A DNA stretch of 64,000 nucleotides from Persicaria tinctoria (taxonomy: Eukaryota; Streptophyta; Magnoliopsida; Caryophyllales; Polygonaceae): assembly GCA_037127255.1 (NCBI GenBank), contig JBANSL010000004.1, forward strand, positions 85,146,627-85,210,626, read 5' to 3'. This document shows positions 1 to 10,735 of the stretch, one piece after another; the first letter of the stretch is position 1; each line of letters opens with the position of its first letter. The notes beneath the pieces were generated by a model that was given only the letters and a program-made list of their open reading frames with translations, was not told the DNA's origin and made no database searches. The translations under genes and the position numbers were made by a program.

Positions 1-1876
1 AGCAGCGGTTCAACAAAACCCACTAAATTCAAGCATCTAAAGGGGCGGTTCAAGTGATTTGGCGGGTTCATGAATATTTCATCCCGGCCCGCCCTACTTT
101 CACCCAAAAAAATTGAAAACCCGCTAAATAAAAAAAAATCATTTTTTTTTCCGACAAAATCCAATCTGAAGCCCTCGTTACTCCATCAGTCTAGGTTTAG
201 ACGATGAGAGGAGGCGATTCAGAGAGTTGCTGGATCGATGGTCTGAGCGGCTCGAGACCTGCGCGGCTTCTGAGGAAGAAGAATCTAGAGAGAGTGTGCT
301 TACGGTCTGAGTGATGGTCTGTGCGGATCCTGAGGAGCGATTGTTTGAGCGACGCTGGATCTGCTACTGGGCCTGGAGGCGACAAAGGTGAAGGAAGCAA
401 CTTCGGTAATGGCGGATCTGGAAAAGGAAAGGGAGCGGAGATGGAACACGAGAGACGACTATGGAGAAGGTGAATGATACGGTAAAGCCCAAATCTTTTG
501 CTAGTCGTTTCCATAGAAACTGAAATGTAGTGATTGCTGGATCAATTTGAGAGAAATTTGAAGCCTAAGAGATTTAAGAGATTGGAGATTTGATTGATTC
601 GAGGGGACCTAACATCTCCGGGTTTGTTAATTTCTAAAGTTTTACTGATTTGCAGCAGCTTCAGAATGAATAAGAATTTTTAATCTAGGGTTTCGATTCA
701 TCCTCTATTGATGCTTCAGATCTAGTTTTAGGGATTTTGGTTCTGATCTAGGGTTTCAATTTGGTAAAGATGTTTCAATAGAGGTTTTGATTCCACTAGA
801 TCTATGGTCTCCATTTTCAAGGTTGTCAATTTTTGTCTGCTGGTTAGGAATCAAGATCATATTGTTGCCAAACAAGAATCAAAAGCTTTTTAGAAGATTA
901 GTATTCTACTTGTTAATACTGAATTGCTTCTTTTTTCAACTGAGTGTTCTCTTGGCATAGATCTGATGCAAATGGTATGTATAACCTGTTTATTTATTTA
1001 CTTGTGTCAGTAGTTTTTGTATGTTACTTCCTCATAAGTAACTATTGTATCAGTATGATAAAGCAATGCTCATTAGAAATGCAAGTCATGTGTTGTTGAT
1101 CGATTGTTTATTTCATTTATAATAATAATAATAATAATTCGGTGAGCTTTATTGCTACATTTATTCTTCGAAAACTCATGTAAAAATTTGACAAGTTAAT
1201 TAGCGATGTCTTTTTCTCATTATAATGGATTTGCTTTTATCTGCTCAAATCTCATTCATCTCTAGATAATTTATGATATTTCTCTAAGAACCTACGTAAG
1301 TATGTTCTTTTTTGTTATGTTTGTCTGGAAAGGCTAGCTATTATGCCGTGTTTTGGACTAGGATTCTAATTCATTACTTCTTGCTTGAAAAGAACTAGCC
1401 AGCTAGAAGTTTCTTTCATCCCTGTAGGAAGCCATTCATTACTTCTTGCTGGAAAGGCTAGCTATTATGCTGCCATTCTTAATGAGGTTTTCGTCCGATA
1501 TTTCCCTGCTTTTTTTAGTTGAATTGGAACTCTTAGGTAGGAAAAAATCACTTTAGTTAAATAACTAAACATGCAAGTAAAATAAGCTAAACTTAACTAG
1601 CCACTAAGTACAAATCATACTTCCATCAACTTCATTTTTAATTGCTTTGTTGCCAACTTGCTAGAGTATATAGACTACACTGAGTATACAAGTGAAGAAG
1701 AAAAGCGGGCGTTAAACCAATTTAAGTATAACTAGATACTTTGTACATTTATGATTATTTACATCTCATACTGCTTAAAATAGATTTGAATCATAAAAAT
1801 AGTTATAAGGGTAAACCAACTTGATTAATTAATAAATTTGTTGACGAATGAAATTGGTTGAATTTATATTGTGCAG

Positions 1877-1927
1877 GTTAGATAAAGATGCAGCTGGCCA
1901 GATTAATGAGGAGGAAGTCAGAGAGGT
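1877..1927 (+). pseudogene. EF-hand-like exon fragment inside the CACTA element
   Basis: After a TTGTGCAG acceptor the sequence reads LDKDAAGQINEEEVRE and runs into a GTACTCC donor. The spacing resembles the EF-hand/linker of plant respiratory burst oxidase (RBOH) proteins, which have DKDADGR-EEEVRE at this place. The block stands alone with no oxidase exons around it, and the reading frame closes soon after the donor. It is most simply a captured gene fragment. The RBOH assignment is tentative; another EF-hand gene is possible. Confidence 0.3.
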
Positions 1928-3471
1928 ACTCCTATGTCTGAGAGAAAATTGTTACTGAAATATGAATGTTATTGCAAACTGTTACTTAAATATGGATGCA
2001 ACTGTAAATGCTATCTATAGGTACTTGCGGATCGTATATACTCACATTTTGTTCTCTCAATAGCTAATTGTTTGTGTTTCTTACCTTCTTCTACATGCCA
2101 GGTGAAGAAAATTTTCACAACTGCAGTTCTGATGACTGATGGCTGATACACATTCCTGCAGGTATTAACCATCAGGTACCTTTGCCCACCGCTTCGGCAC
2201 CTCCCAGGTTCGTTTTTCTTCTAAGCCCTAGGTTTTTTTTTAAGGATATTCCCTTTATAATTGAATGGCTGATTTAATTTTCCCCTTCAAAATATTGAAT
2301 AGCTATCTTGTTTGGCTAATTGGAAATTTGATCACGAGTCACTTATGCTATTAAAGGGGCTTCCACTGCATAGATACTTTCAAATTGGGTCGAGCATACT
2401 TAACTTCTCTTCAAGCCTTCATCTCTTATCTTTAGGGACTGCAATTCTTGCTTCTTTGTGTGTCAGGACTTAATTCTTGCTAAACCCTTGTATTCAAATA
2501 ACTCGTGTAGTGTTATGCAACTTGAGGAGTCTTCGAGTGTTGGATATCTCATTGAATGAATATAATTGGGGCCTTCTTATATGTATTGACACCTTGAACT
2601 CTCTATATACTCATCTCTTTCAAATAATGAACTGTGTGGCAGTGTATATAATATGGTAGTTGCTTCTTTTTAGTACTATTCTTTTTTTTTTGTCCGTATT
2701 TATTGTGTGTTTCAAGCTATTGATCTATCTTTAGTTCCTTTAGACAATTTATGATTTTTTAATCTCTCAATTAATGCAATAATGAGACCTTGAGTGCTAC
2801 CTTGAATGCAATAATGAGACAATTTATGATTTCAAGCTATTGATCTATTGCTTTTTTTGGCTTTCTAGTTTGAAGAACTTACATTTTTTAAGCCTAGAAA
2901 GTAATAGAACTAACGTTTACTGAACAAGGAGATGCAATTACATTTGAATCGGAATTGAGGTTTTTCATTTCTTTTTAGCCTTAACCTATCTCATTTAAGC
3001 AAAGTAGTTGTTGTCAAGATAAAATTGCTTTATGGCCTGGGTTGATACAGTTAAATTACTAAATCCAGAATTTCAGACTATTTATTCCACTTTCTTGCCT
3101 ATCAGATATGGTGGTAGCTCAGGTTGCTTTGTGGGTCGGGACTGGAATCAATGCTTTAATCTGCTTGACAATTAATTTGATAGAAGTTGTGGTTAGTCTT
3201 TCATTGCCTGAGAATTGCACAGATATGGAATGCTCAATGTTTTTTTTAATGAAAATAATGTGTGCATTCAAAAAGCACTACACATTGCTTGATCAAGATG
3301 AAAGATGACAAGATTTATACAGATTCATGAGATCAGCAGTGTCAATTTTTATTTTGCTGTTGGAAAACAGGAAAAAAGGATGTCTGTATTCTTTCTAATG
3401 TTTGGTTTGAAGAGTAGTGTAGATCTATTCAGAACCTTTCATGCTCTCAGGTAATTTCTATTTTGTGCTGC

Positions 3472-3550
3472 AGTTTGTTTGGACTTCAAGGGCGTCATTG
3501 TGCTTTTGATTTGTCTCCAAGTTTAGTGGATTTAGCTACTGCACGGGTAA
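3472..3550 (+). other. Unassigned exon-like block within CACTA interior
   Basis: A CTGCAG acceptor is followed by an open stretch reading LFGLQGRHCAFDLSP and onward to a GGGTAAC donor. I do not recognise the protein. Another block with an upstream CAG lies near 3106-3180. Together with the EF-hand piece they suggest transduplicated host exons, but no continuous gene can be assembled. Confidence 0.2.
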
Positions 3551-4259
3551 CTGGGCATTTCTAAATATTTATCTCTTTTCTATTTGTCTCTTGCCTATTT
3601 TTTTTTGTTTCTGCAGTCACTGATTAAGTATAAACCTATTTTTCTTACATTAATCTTATTCTGAGAACTCAATATGTTTCCACAGTGACTTTTGAGTAAA
3701 AAAATAGATTTATACTCTATGTATATGCATCTAATTTAGGGAAACAATCTGCAGGGCTGAATGTTAAGTGTAAATGTAGTTTTATGCAGTAGCTTTTTTT
3801 TTTTTCTTATTGTGTTTTTTTTTGTTACTGCAGCAACTGATTTATACTTACAAATCTATTTTTGTGCAATGGATTTTTCTTCTTCTGCAGGGGTTGATTA
3901 AACATCTAATTGATGATCATTAATTTCACACAAAAGCTATGTCGCCATCGACAAACAATGTCCATATTGGTACACTTTAACTCGGATTCCACTTCTTCTC
4001 TAGGTTACACACCACATTGCACATGTTGCTCACCGTTTTGGGTTTAGCCTTTTGTTTATATGCTATACATAACCCTTAGCAAACTACACTTTTGTAATGA
4101 CACTTTGCTAATTACTATTCTAATGCAATAAAAGCTCAATTTTTTGAATTTATATTCTTCATTTTGTAGTTCATTTTACTTTTATGATTTAAATGTATGT
4201 AAATATATCAATTTATATTATACATGTATATAATATGTTTTCTAAATAAACCGAGCTGT

Positions 4260-4758
4260 CATAGCTTTTTGTTTATGTTGCCACAACACACAATAACCGC
4301 TGCCAAATATGCAAAAATCCGCTTCAATAGGATGATCAAAACACATCTCCTACCCACAAACCGCTGCCAAAAGGTCATTCAACCGCCGCCAAATCTCATG
4401 AACTGCCACCATAGAGAATCTAAACCGCTGTCATATCTGCCAAACCGCTGTCATAGGGTTCCTCGAGCGCTTCTAAAATCATCTTTAAATCGCTGCCTAA
4501 AGCATATTTATCCGCTTCCATTGTTCTCACACAAATGTCCCCATAGGCTTTGTGGCAACGGTTCTAAGTACTTTTTGGCAGCGGTCTCACCGTCTTCCAA
4601 TAGCCGCTACCCTAGGCTTCCTAAACCGCCGTCATAGGTCTATAGCGACGGGAGCAGATGGCACGGTCGAAAAACCGCCGCCAAAGGGTTTAGGCCGCGG
4701 TTTTAGGGCTTTAGGCAGCGGTTTTTAACCGCCGCCAAAGGTTCGAATTGTAGTAGTG
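4260..4758 (-). repeat. CACTA subterminal repeat array and terminal inverted repeat
   Basis: Many copies of an 11-13 bp unit (CCGCTGCCAAA, CCGCCGCCAAA and the reverse form GCAGCGGTTTT) are spaced irregularly over about 480 bp and end in the CACTACTACAA terminus. Such subterminal arrays bind the transposase in En/Spm-type elements. The short ORF on the plus strand here (4224-4637) is a by-product of the repeat and is not a gene. Confidence 0.65.
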
Positions 4759-5009
4759 GTTGGGCCAAAGGAATGGGCTGAATGTAACATATGCCCATCT
4801 CACTTAAGACATATCTCAGTATAAAAGAACCGAAGCAACATTAACCCACCTAAGCCAGCATATACATAACCATAGTCTCAACAAGTAGATCAAGGCTAGC
4901 CATTGGTGCCACACATTGACTAGACCATGGGACCAATTAATGAGCTTTTCCTTGACCACGACATGACTACAAATGCCCTCCTAATCCTTGTGACTATGTC
5001 TTCCTTGGT
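4759..5009. other. Intergenic flank of CACTA element, nothing recognised
   Basis: AT-moderate sequence with a possible LTR-like stretch (AGTATAAAAGAACCG near 4820). I see no gene and no clear repeat boundary. Confidence 0.3.
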
Positions 5010-5470
5010 CACCAGTAGTGAAGAGGATGTTCTCTCGTCCATCGTCGATTCAAGAAGAGCTTAAAGCTCAAGTGGCATCCCATATATGCAGGGCATCCCT
5101 GCAAAATGAGAATTTGTTAGCTGGGACAATTTTTGCGCCAAAGTCTGCAAGATTAAGGTCTCCCTTAATCTTTCTCGATCACATCTATAAGTCCTTTTTC
5201 AACCCGCACTCTAATAAAGTGATGCCTCACATCAATATGTTTTGATCTCTCATGATAAATTGGATCTTTACACAAATATAAGGCACTCTAACTATCTATA
5301 TGTAAGACAGGTAAGAAGGACATAAGCAAGATTTCACCAAGTATTCCAGTCAACCATGAAGCTTCTTTAGCTGTTTCTGTAGCAGCCACATACTCAGCCT
5401 CTATAGAAGAGAGAGCAACAATAGATTGTTGGTGTGACTTCCATGAAATGCAGTTTTCAACCCAAATGTA
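5010..5470 (-). pseudogene. Decayed Copia RNase H fragment
   Basis: Read on the minus strand, 5470 to about 5170 encodes the C-terminal RNase H region of a Ty1/Copia polyprotein: ALSSIEAEYVAATETAKEA, then a CKDPIYHERSKHIDVRHHF block. An in-frame stop falls at the position where CDNQSA is expected (IDS-stop-SALY), and a further stop follows VIEKD. Upstream pol domains and LTRs are not identifiable next to it. It is a dead 5'-truncated remnant. Confidence 0.75.
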
Positions 5471-6030
5471 ATAATAGGGAGTGGTTGACTTCCTATCTTT
5501 ATCTCATCAACATACCGAACTAAAACAAAACAAACTCGCTTCCACCCATCTTCATGTAGATGCATCGATCAACGATGATTCTGTACAAGGAAATAGGAAG
5601 CTTATGATGATCTCCATACCGATTCTAGCTTCATTTGGTAGATGAATTGCCATTCTTTCATTTGACCCTGCAGTCATCGTCACACTTGCCAATTTCTATA
5701 CACCATTTCACTTTTGGTATAATCTCTTGTATATGGTTTATGTGGTATGCATTAGCCTTATATGTATCAAGTATAAATAGCAATTAAGTACGTACATATT
5801 GTAATAGTTAGTTTCCCTTCCTCTCTTATCTCTCTCTGTCTATCTCATGTCCTTCCTCTTCCCTTGCCTTAGGGTATATAACAAACGAAAAAAAAAAGGA
5901 AAAATTAAAATATGTGTACTGTTCCTTGACAACAATAGAGAATAGGGAAAAAGACCTTAAAACTGAAAAAGAAGAATGGTAATCCTGTCCAATTAACTTG
6001 GATGATATCCTATACAGAATTGTTAAGTGC
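5471..6030. other. Non-coding remnant DNA
   Basis: No gene seen. A GTATAAATAGC TATA-like motif near 5770 followed by a pyrimidine-rich TCTCTTATCTCTCTC tract at 5820-5850 looks like part of an old LTR or promoter, but boundaries cannot be set. Confidence 0.25.
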
Positions 6031-6775
6031 ACGGTGAAATTATCGCCGTTTGCACGGTTAACCTAGGCAATGGCGCACTGCGAAAGCGCGGATGAAAAAG
6101 GCGCGCCGGCAGCTGCGCACAGCGAATGCGTGGATGGACAGGCAGATGCGCACAGCGAGTGTGCCGATGGACAATCAAACCCGCCATCACCGTCCTCCTC
6201 TCCTCTCCTAATTACTTCCGTGAACAGCCCCTGACCACCATCACCGCACCTTGTTATCCATCCAAGCACCACCGTCGGCGAACTGAGTCCGATACGACCA
6301 CCGCTGCCTCCGATCGAGCCCATTACCGCAGACCATCGCCCTTTCCCGGAGAACGCAGCCTCGCCGGAAGCACACCGCGAACAGCCGACCGCACGAGCCC
6401 AGTCGCTTGCCTCCACCTGCGACCACCACCGCGCCGTCTCAGCCGAGCCGCCGCCCCGATCTTCGCCGTCCCCGGTAGCCCATCGAAGTCGGAGGAGGAG
6501 GAGCCACACCGATCGAGTTCCATGGTACCTCCGTCCCTGTTCGTGATTTCAAAGAGAAAGAAGACAGAGGTTTTGATTTCTTTTGATGAAATTACAGAAA
6601 CGTCCCTTATGTTTATATTATTTCCGTTTTTGTCCCTAACTTAATTATTTATTAAGTTAAGCGGCTAATATATATATATATTCGCGTATGCCCACTGCGC
6701 GTACACGGATTTTTTTTTTAAAAAAAAGCACGACCGTGCACTCTACCGTGTAAAACGCGAAAAAATGACCGTCCA
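6031..6775. mobile_element. Probable Mutator-like element with GC-rich captured sequence
   Basis: The left end (GCACGGTGAAATTATCGCC at about 6031) and the reverse complement of the right end (GGACGGTCATTTTTTCGCG at about 6775) align over roughly 30 bp as imperfect terminal inverted repeats, both continuing into GTTT..CACGGT. The interior 6060-6530 is strikingly GC-rich compared with the AT-rich surroundings and is open in several frames on both strands, as GC-rich leader exons often are. This fits a Pack-MULE that took up a gene head. I could not find a matching 9-bp target duplication, so the call is moderate. The overlapping ORFs are not convincing proteins. Confidence 0.4.
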
Positions 6776-7112
6776 AATAACAACCCCCAATCCTATATAT
6801 GTGCTATAAGGACTTTAATTGCATGTGAACTCGATCTGCTCTAAGTACACTCAAATCCAAAATAATAAATACAATTAAAAGCGCGCTATATATAAAGTAT
6901 AAACCCTAGTTAGCTAGATATTAAACCAAGCAAGTGCCCAGTTTTATAATTAGCTAGCTAGCTCCATCTTGGGCCTCTTGCCTCTATGACTTCACCTTGT
7001 CGACAGATACCTACATCAATCTCCAATGTGTCCTCCTTTCTTGTTGGTAATACCCTGCAACAGTTCCTTCTTGGAGCCTGCATTTATCAACAACAAACCA
7101 TAACACACACAT
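6776..7112. other. Intergenic, nothing recognised
   Basis: AT-rich, with TAGCTAGCTAG-type short repeats near 6905-6965. No gene or element end seen. Confidence 0.3.
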
Positions 7113-7275
7113 GAGGAAATTGCACTAAATAGCCTAAAAAACAGGCATATTTGCACAAATAGCCAAGGGGTAAAAAAATAGGTCAAAATGGCCGGGCTAT
7201 TTTGTGCAAATAAAACTACCGGTTATTTCCCACTGTTTGTAACCGGTTGTAGTTGGTTATGAAATTAAAACGTGG
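7113..7275. repeat. MULE-like terminal region (family shared with 28824 and 36622)
   Basis: The segment starts GAGGAAATTGC and continues with the pattern AAATAGCC..TTTGCACAAATAGCC..TAGGTCAAAATGGCC. The same layout starts at 28824 (GAGGAAATGC..AAATAGACC..TTTGCACAACTAGACC) and a looser version at 36622. A GGAAATT start followed by 'AAATAGCC'-type words is common in plant Mutator-like termini. In all three places GC-richer gene-like DNA follows within about 200 bp. The opposite ends were not located. Confidence 0.45.
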
Positions 7276-7310
7276 GAGGGAGAGAGACGGTTTAATTTCA
7301 TTTGAAAGCG

Positions 7311-7312
<2 letters not shown>

Positions 7313-7341
<29 letters not shown>
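7313..7341. repeat. (GA)n microsatellite
   Basis: A run of about 14 GA dinucleotides directly before the gene-like leader at 7342-7456. Confidence 0.9.
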
Positions 7342-8261
7342 AGGCCATCAGAGAGAGAAAGGAGAAGCGATACACGGAGGGAGGACGAACTCGTCGAAGA
7401 AGAAGGCCATCAGTCATCGCCTGTGAGGAAGGAGAAGGTTCAAGACGAAGAGAAAGGTAAGCAACTGTGGCCTTCTGTCTAGATTTTGTTTGAGTTGCGA
7501 AATTGGTGTATTGGGGGTGCGGTTACATGCGGTTATTGTGAAGGATTTGAGACGATTGTGGGGTAGATGTCTAGCAGTAGAGGAGGAATGAAGTAGGAGG
7601 GGGTTGGGGTGACATTGTGAGTCGATTTTGCGGATGTGGGTGCGATTAAGGTTTGTGGGTGTCGGGAAAAGGATGGGTAAGGGTTAGGTGATGTTGGGTA
7701 AGAAATTGGGGACAAAAGGTCAAGGAGGGGGTCGGATGGGTAGGGAATCCACATGATTTGTGGTAATCGGTAGGGTTTATGTGCACATGTGGTAGGACAA
7801 AATATCGAAGGTTGTGTATGAATTTGTGGTAGCAGATTTCGTATGACCGGGTAACGAAATTGGGAGGTTAAAATTGAACATCTGGTATGCCGAGTGGGGT
7901 GAAGGAATATGGGGTGAATTGGTTTTTTAGTGTTTGTTGATTGGTTTTTTATTGTTGAAATCGTAAGTGTCCACCAAGTGTTTGATGAAATGCCTAAACA
8001 TATGATGAATAAATGGTGATTTTGTTTTGGTTAATCTCCTTGCCTATATGATGTGTTGTGAAAGAGGTAAAATGAACCAAACGTGTGAAATGCTAGTAAG
8101 GTTTAGGGCAGAAGAGGATATCAGAAATGGTAGGCTAGGAAAATGAAGGTGGTAGAATAATTTGTAACTGTTGGCATGTATGACAGAATATGTGAACTGC
8201 ATTTCTGATTTGTTGTTTGGTGATTGTGTAGCAGGTACCCCCGCATTAAACCTCATATAAA

Positions 8262-8607
8262 ATGCCGAAGTCAGGGAACAAGAAAGGCCGTGCAGGACCA
8301 AGCAGCCACGGGGTAAGGAAACTGAGATAGGTTTTTTTTTTGGTTGTAAAGGTTGGGAAAAAATGTTAAAACCTAAGAGTCTTACATATGTGTGCAGACT
8401 GTCCTTGCTGTTCCTGAGAAACACCACTTCTCAAGGAGGGCGCTTTCCCATGCAAATTTCGAGTTGTTGGAAGGAATCGACCTCACCATTGACCGGGAGG
8501 ATTACAAAGCCCTGAGCAAGAGCCAGTTTGGTGGCGTTGTGAAGATGGGGTCGAGAAACAAATTCTCTGCGTCGTTGGTGCACTACTGCGCCTTCTCCAC
8601 TGATTGA
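8262..8607 (+). CDS. Small two-exon ORF, possible truncated MULE-associated (DUF1985/Ulp1-type) protein
   Basis: Two exons join in phase: 8262-8312 (MPKSGNKKGRAGPSSHG) ends at a GTAAGG donor and 8398-8607 begins after TGTGTGCAG, ending in a TGA. The predicted protein is about 86 aa. The first exon is basic and low-complexity; the second has SKSQFGGVVKMG..KFSASLVHYC, reminiscent of the start of DUF1985 domains found in Ulp1-protease genes carried by Kaonashi-type MULEs. If so, the protein is cut off near the beginning of the domain. A leader acceptor (TGTAGCAG at about 8226-8233) suggests a 5' UTR intron beginning near the GGTAAGC donor at about 7455. The MULE-like terminus at 7113 supports a transposon origin. 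The family call is tentative. Confidence 0.4.
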
Positions 8608-8639
8608 GTCTATTTTAGTTATGTTTTAAGTATAGATTT

Positions 8640-10605
8640 GCATATTAGTTTAGAGTATTTTTACATATTTTGTAGCTTAATTTATATTATTTAGTTTTCG
8701 AAGTCTAAACTAGTGTTTTTATATATATCAGGTATTTTAGAGGAAATTTGGAATACTTCGCATTGGACAAATTAAGCTAGATCGGAGCGAGATGCATGCG
8801 TACTCAAATTATGGATCAACCGAATGGGCCGTGACTTTGCTTGGGCTTACACGTGATTGGAAGGAGGAGCTGATCGTAACATATATGTATAGATAGAAGA
8901 AGATATATTATATTATATATTTATATTAAGATAGATTACTTAGATTAGGAAATAGAACACTATATATATTCACTAGTGCAGATCCCGTCCCGTGTACGGG
9001 AAATGTGTTAATCTAAATATAAATTATTTTTTCCTCCAAAAAATAATATAAATATAAATAAAATTAGTTCGATAGGTTATATATAATCTAAATATCTTTT
9101 AATTAGATTATCTCAAAATATAAATAAAATTCACAATTATAAGGTACTACGTAAAAGTTTTTTTTTTATCTAATCTATGGTTAATTAAATCTCATGTAAT
9201 TTAATTAGATAGTTGATTTTTAAAAATATTTTAATATTCTTTTTTATTAAATATGTAGTATATATTTATTACATTAGTTTACTAAAATATCTATGTACAG
9301 ATGGATTGTGGCTAGATATATTGCTATATAATATTTTAATTATTTATTTTTGCCTCAAAAAATATAGATAGATATAAAATAACAATTATTAAATGATTGA
9401 TTTTGATATAAATAATTATTTCCACCAAAAAATAATCTAAATACAAATAAAATAGCACCTATCAAATATTACATATTTATCTATTAATATTTTTGGTAAG
9501 TATGACTATGAAAATTAGTTTTATTAATTATTTTTATTATTACTACTACTATGTTTAATTATATTGATATAATTTTTTCCTTATATAATATTTACTCTTT
9601 TATAAGATATTCCATCTATCCAATTATATGTGTTAATTGTAAAATAAAATAATTATTTTTATTAGATTTCCTTTTTTACGGGAGAAAGCTTTGTGAGACG
9701 CACTCTCGCGCCGCCACGTAGGCAGATTCACTTACGTGCCGCCACACAGGCTCCAATGCATCGGTTTTAGTATATGTATATAGATTCATACGATGGGAAT
9801 GACGAGGCCGAATGTGACATGGAGATACGTACGGCCGTGGCTTTGTTTTACCCTAATTGTGTTTTGTCTTATTTTTATAGAGACTTAAATTCTCCCATTC
9901 TGTCTACAATTTGAAGCTTTGTTTGGTTTGATTGTGAGTTTTTAATTCTTGTTCCTTATTTTCTATATTGAATGTTTCGACTTCTTTGTACTTGAATGAT
10001 TGATTGTTTTATTTTATCTTGTCTGATCAACTTGGTAGAATCAATTCAATTGCTAGGGTTCTGTAGATTCCTGATTGTGAACCTTAACCCAAGTGGCAAA
10101 TTTATCCCTTTAGGGATGATTGAACTAATTGGATGGGTAGGAAGTTGGATGTGTTGTTAAATCCCTCTTTAGGGACTGCAAATACCTTGGTTAATCTCTG
10201 GTCTTAAAGCTATCAATTGAGTTAAATCCTTCTTTAGGAACTGTTCGATTGATAAGGGTTTCTAGGACTGATTGGACTAGTAACTATATTAGGTCGGGAC
10301 AAGGGCATTCATAGGAATCATAAAAGGACAAGAAGAAGTTACAATATCAATTCAATCAAATAAAGTGGATAGTTGTAGGTATAGCGATCTTCTCTAAATC
10401 GTTATCTCCATTAATTTGTTTATAGTTTATTTTATTTTCTTTCTTATTTTCACCATCCAAAACCCCCCCGTTTCATATTAATTGGTAAATAAACTTAACT
10501 TAGGAATAACTTGGTTCTCTGTGGGATCGACTCGTGCTTACTACATTAGTTATGTAGGTTCGAAATTATTTTGATACGGTTTACGCGACTAAAAACCATC
10601 AATCA
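8640..10605 (+). mobile_element. 5' LTR region of a Gypsy-type retroelement, interrupted by a Helitron
   Basis: The LTR end is set by a ..CATCAATCA stretch followed by a primer-binding site at 10609. The R-U5 part (9900-10600) contains three imperfect 'ATCCCTCTTTAGGGACTG' units and the CTGTGGGATCGACTCGTGCTTACTA block typical of Athila/Tat-type LTRs. The U3 part (about 8750-8972) continues after the Helitron at 9785. The LTR start is not certain; 8640 is approximate. No second LTR is found downstream, so the element is truncated at its 3' side. Confidence 0.5.
8973..9784 (-). mobile_element. Complete non-autonomous Helitron, 812 bp
   Basis: On the minus strand the element begins TCTATATACATATACT at 9784 and ends ..ATCTGCACTAG at 8973, with a short hairpin (CCCGT/ACGGG, 8989-9000) about 12 nt before the terminal CTAG. 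It sits between A (8972) and T (9785), as expected for Helitron insertion into AT without target duplication. There is no Rep/helicase ORF; the interior is AT-rich with a GC-rich patch near the 5' end (9700-9760). Removing it restores a continuous LTR sequence (..TATATTCA + TTCATACGATGG..). This agreement of both ends with known Helitron rules makes the call strong. Confidence 0.8.
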
Positions 10606-10608
10606 AAT

Positions 10609-10626
10609 TGGCGCCGTTGCCGGGGA
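10609..10626 (+). promoter_or_regulatory. Primer-binding site, tRNA-Asp type
   Basis: TGGCGCCGTTGCCGGGGA is complementary to the 3' end of plant tRNA-Asp and is the standard primer site of Athila/Tat-like Ty3/Gypsy elements. It lies three bases after the presumed LTR end and sets the element on the plus strand. Confidence 0.8.
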
Positions 10627-10735
10627 ATCAAAGTTTATTTCTTTGTTTTGTGTGTTTGCCGATTACTGTATATAACTTAACTTTGTTGTGAACCTATCTT
10701 ACGGTTCACGACACCCTTACTACTAATATTTTAAG

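Larger units (their letters stand above)
1..4758. mobile_element. CACTA-type DNA transposon, inner part and right end (left end outside window)
   Basis: The right terminus is clear: the sequence ends ..TTGTAGTAGTG at 4758, whose reverse complement CACTACTACAA is the classic start of CACTA elements. Inward from it, 4260-4740 is packed with both orientations of a subterminal repeat of the form CCGCTGCCAAA / GCAGCGGTTT. The first bases of the window (AGCAGCGGTTCAA) carry the same motif, so the opposite subterminal region probably lies just left of base 1. No transposase ORF is visible, so the copy is non-autonomous. The interior holds exon-like pieces flanked by splice-like sites (separate entries). 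That the whole 1-4758 belongs to one element is inference; the right end itself is well supported. Confidence 0.55.

Noticed and set aside
4224..4637. 137-aa ORF near the CACTA end
   Set aside because: It is the translation of the CCGCTGCCAAA subterminal repeats.
6063..6644. Overlapping 62-172-aa ORFs on both strands in the GC-rich block
   Set aside because: All are arginine/serine/glycine-rich, lack recognisable motifs and overlap each other; they follow from base composition.
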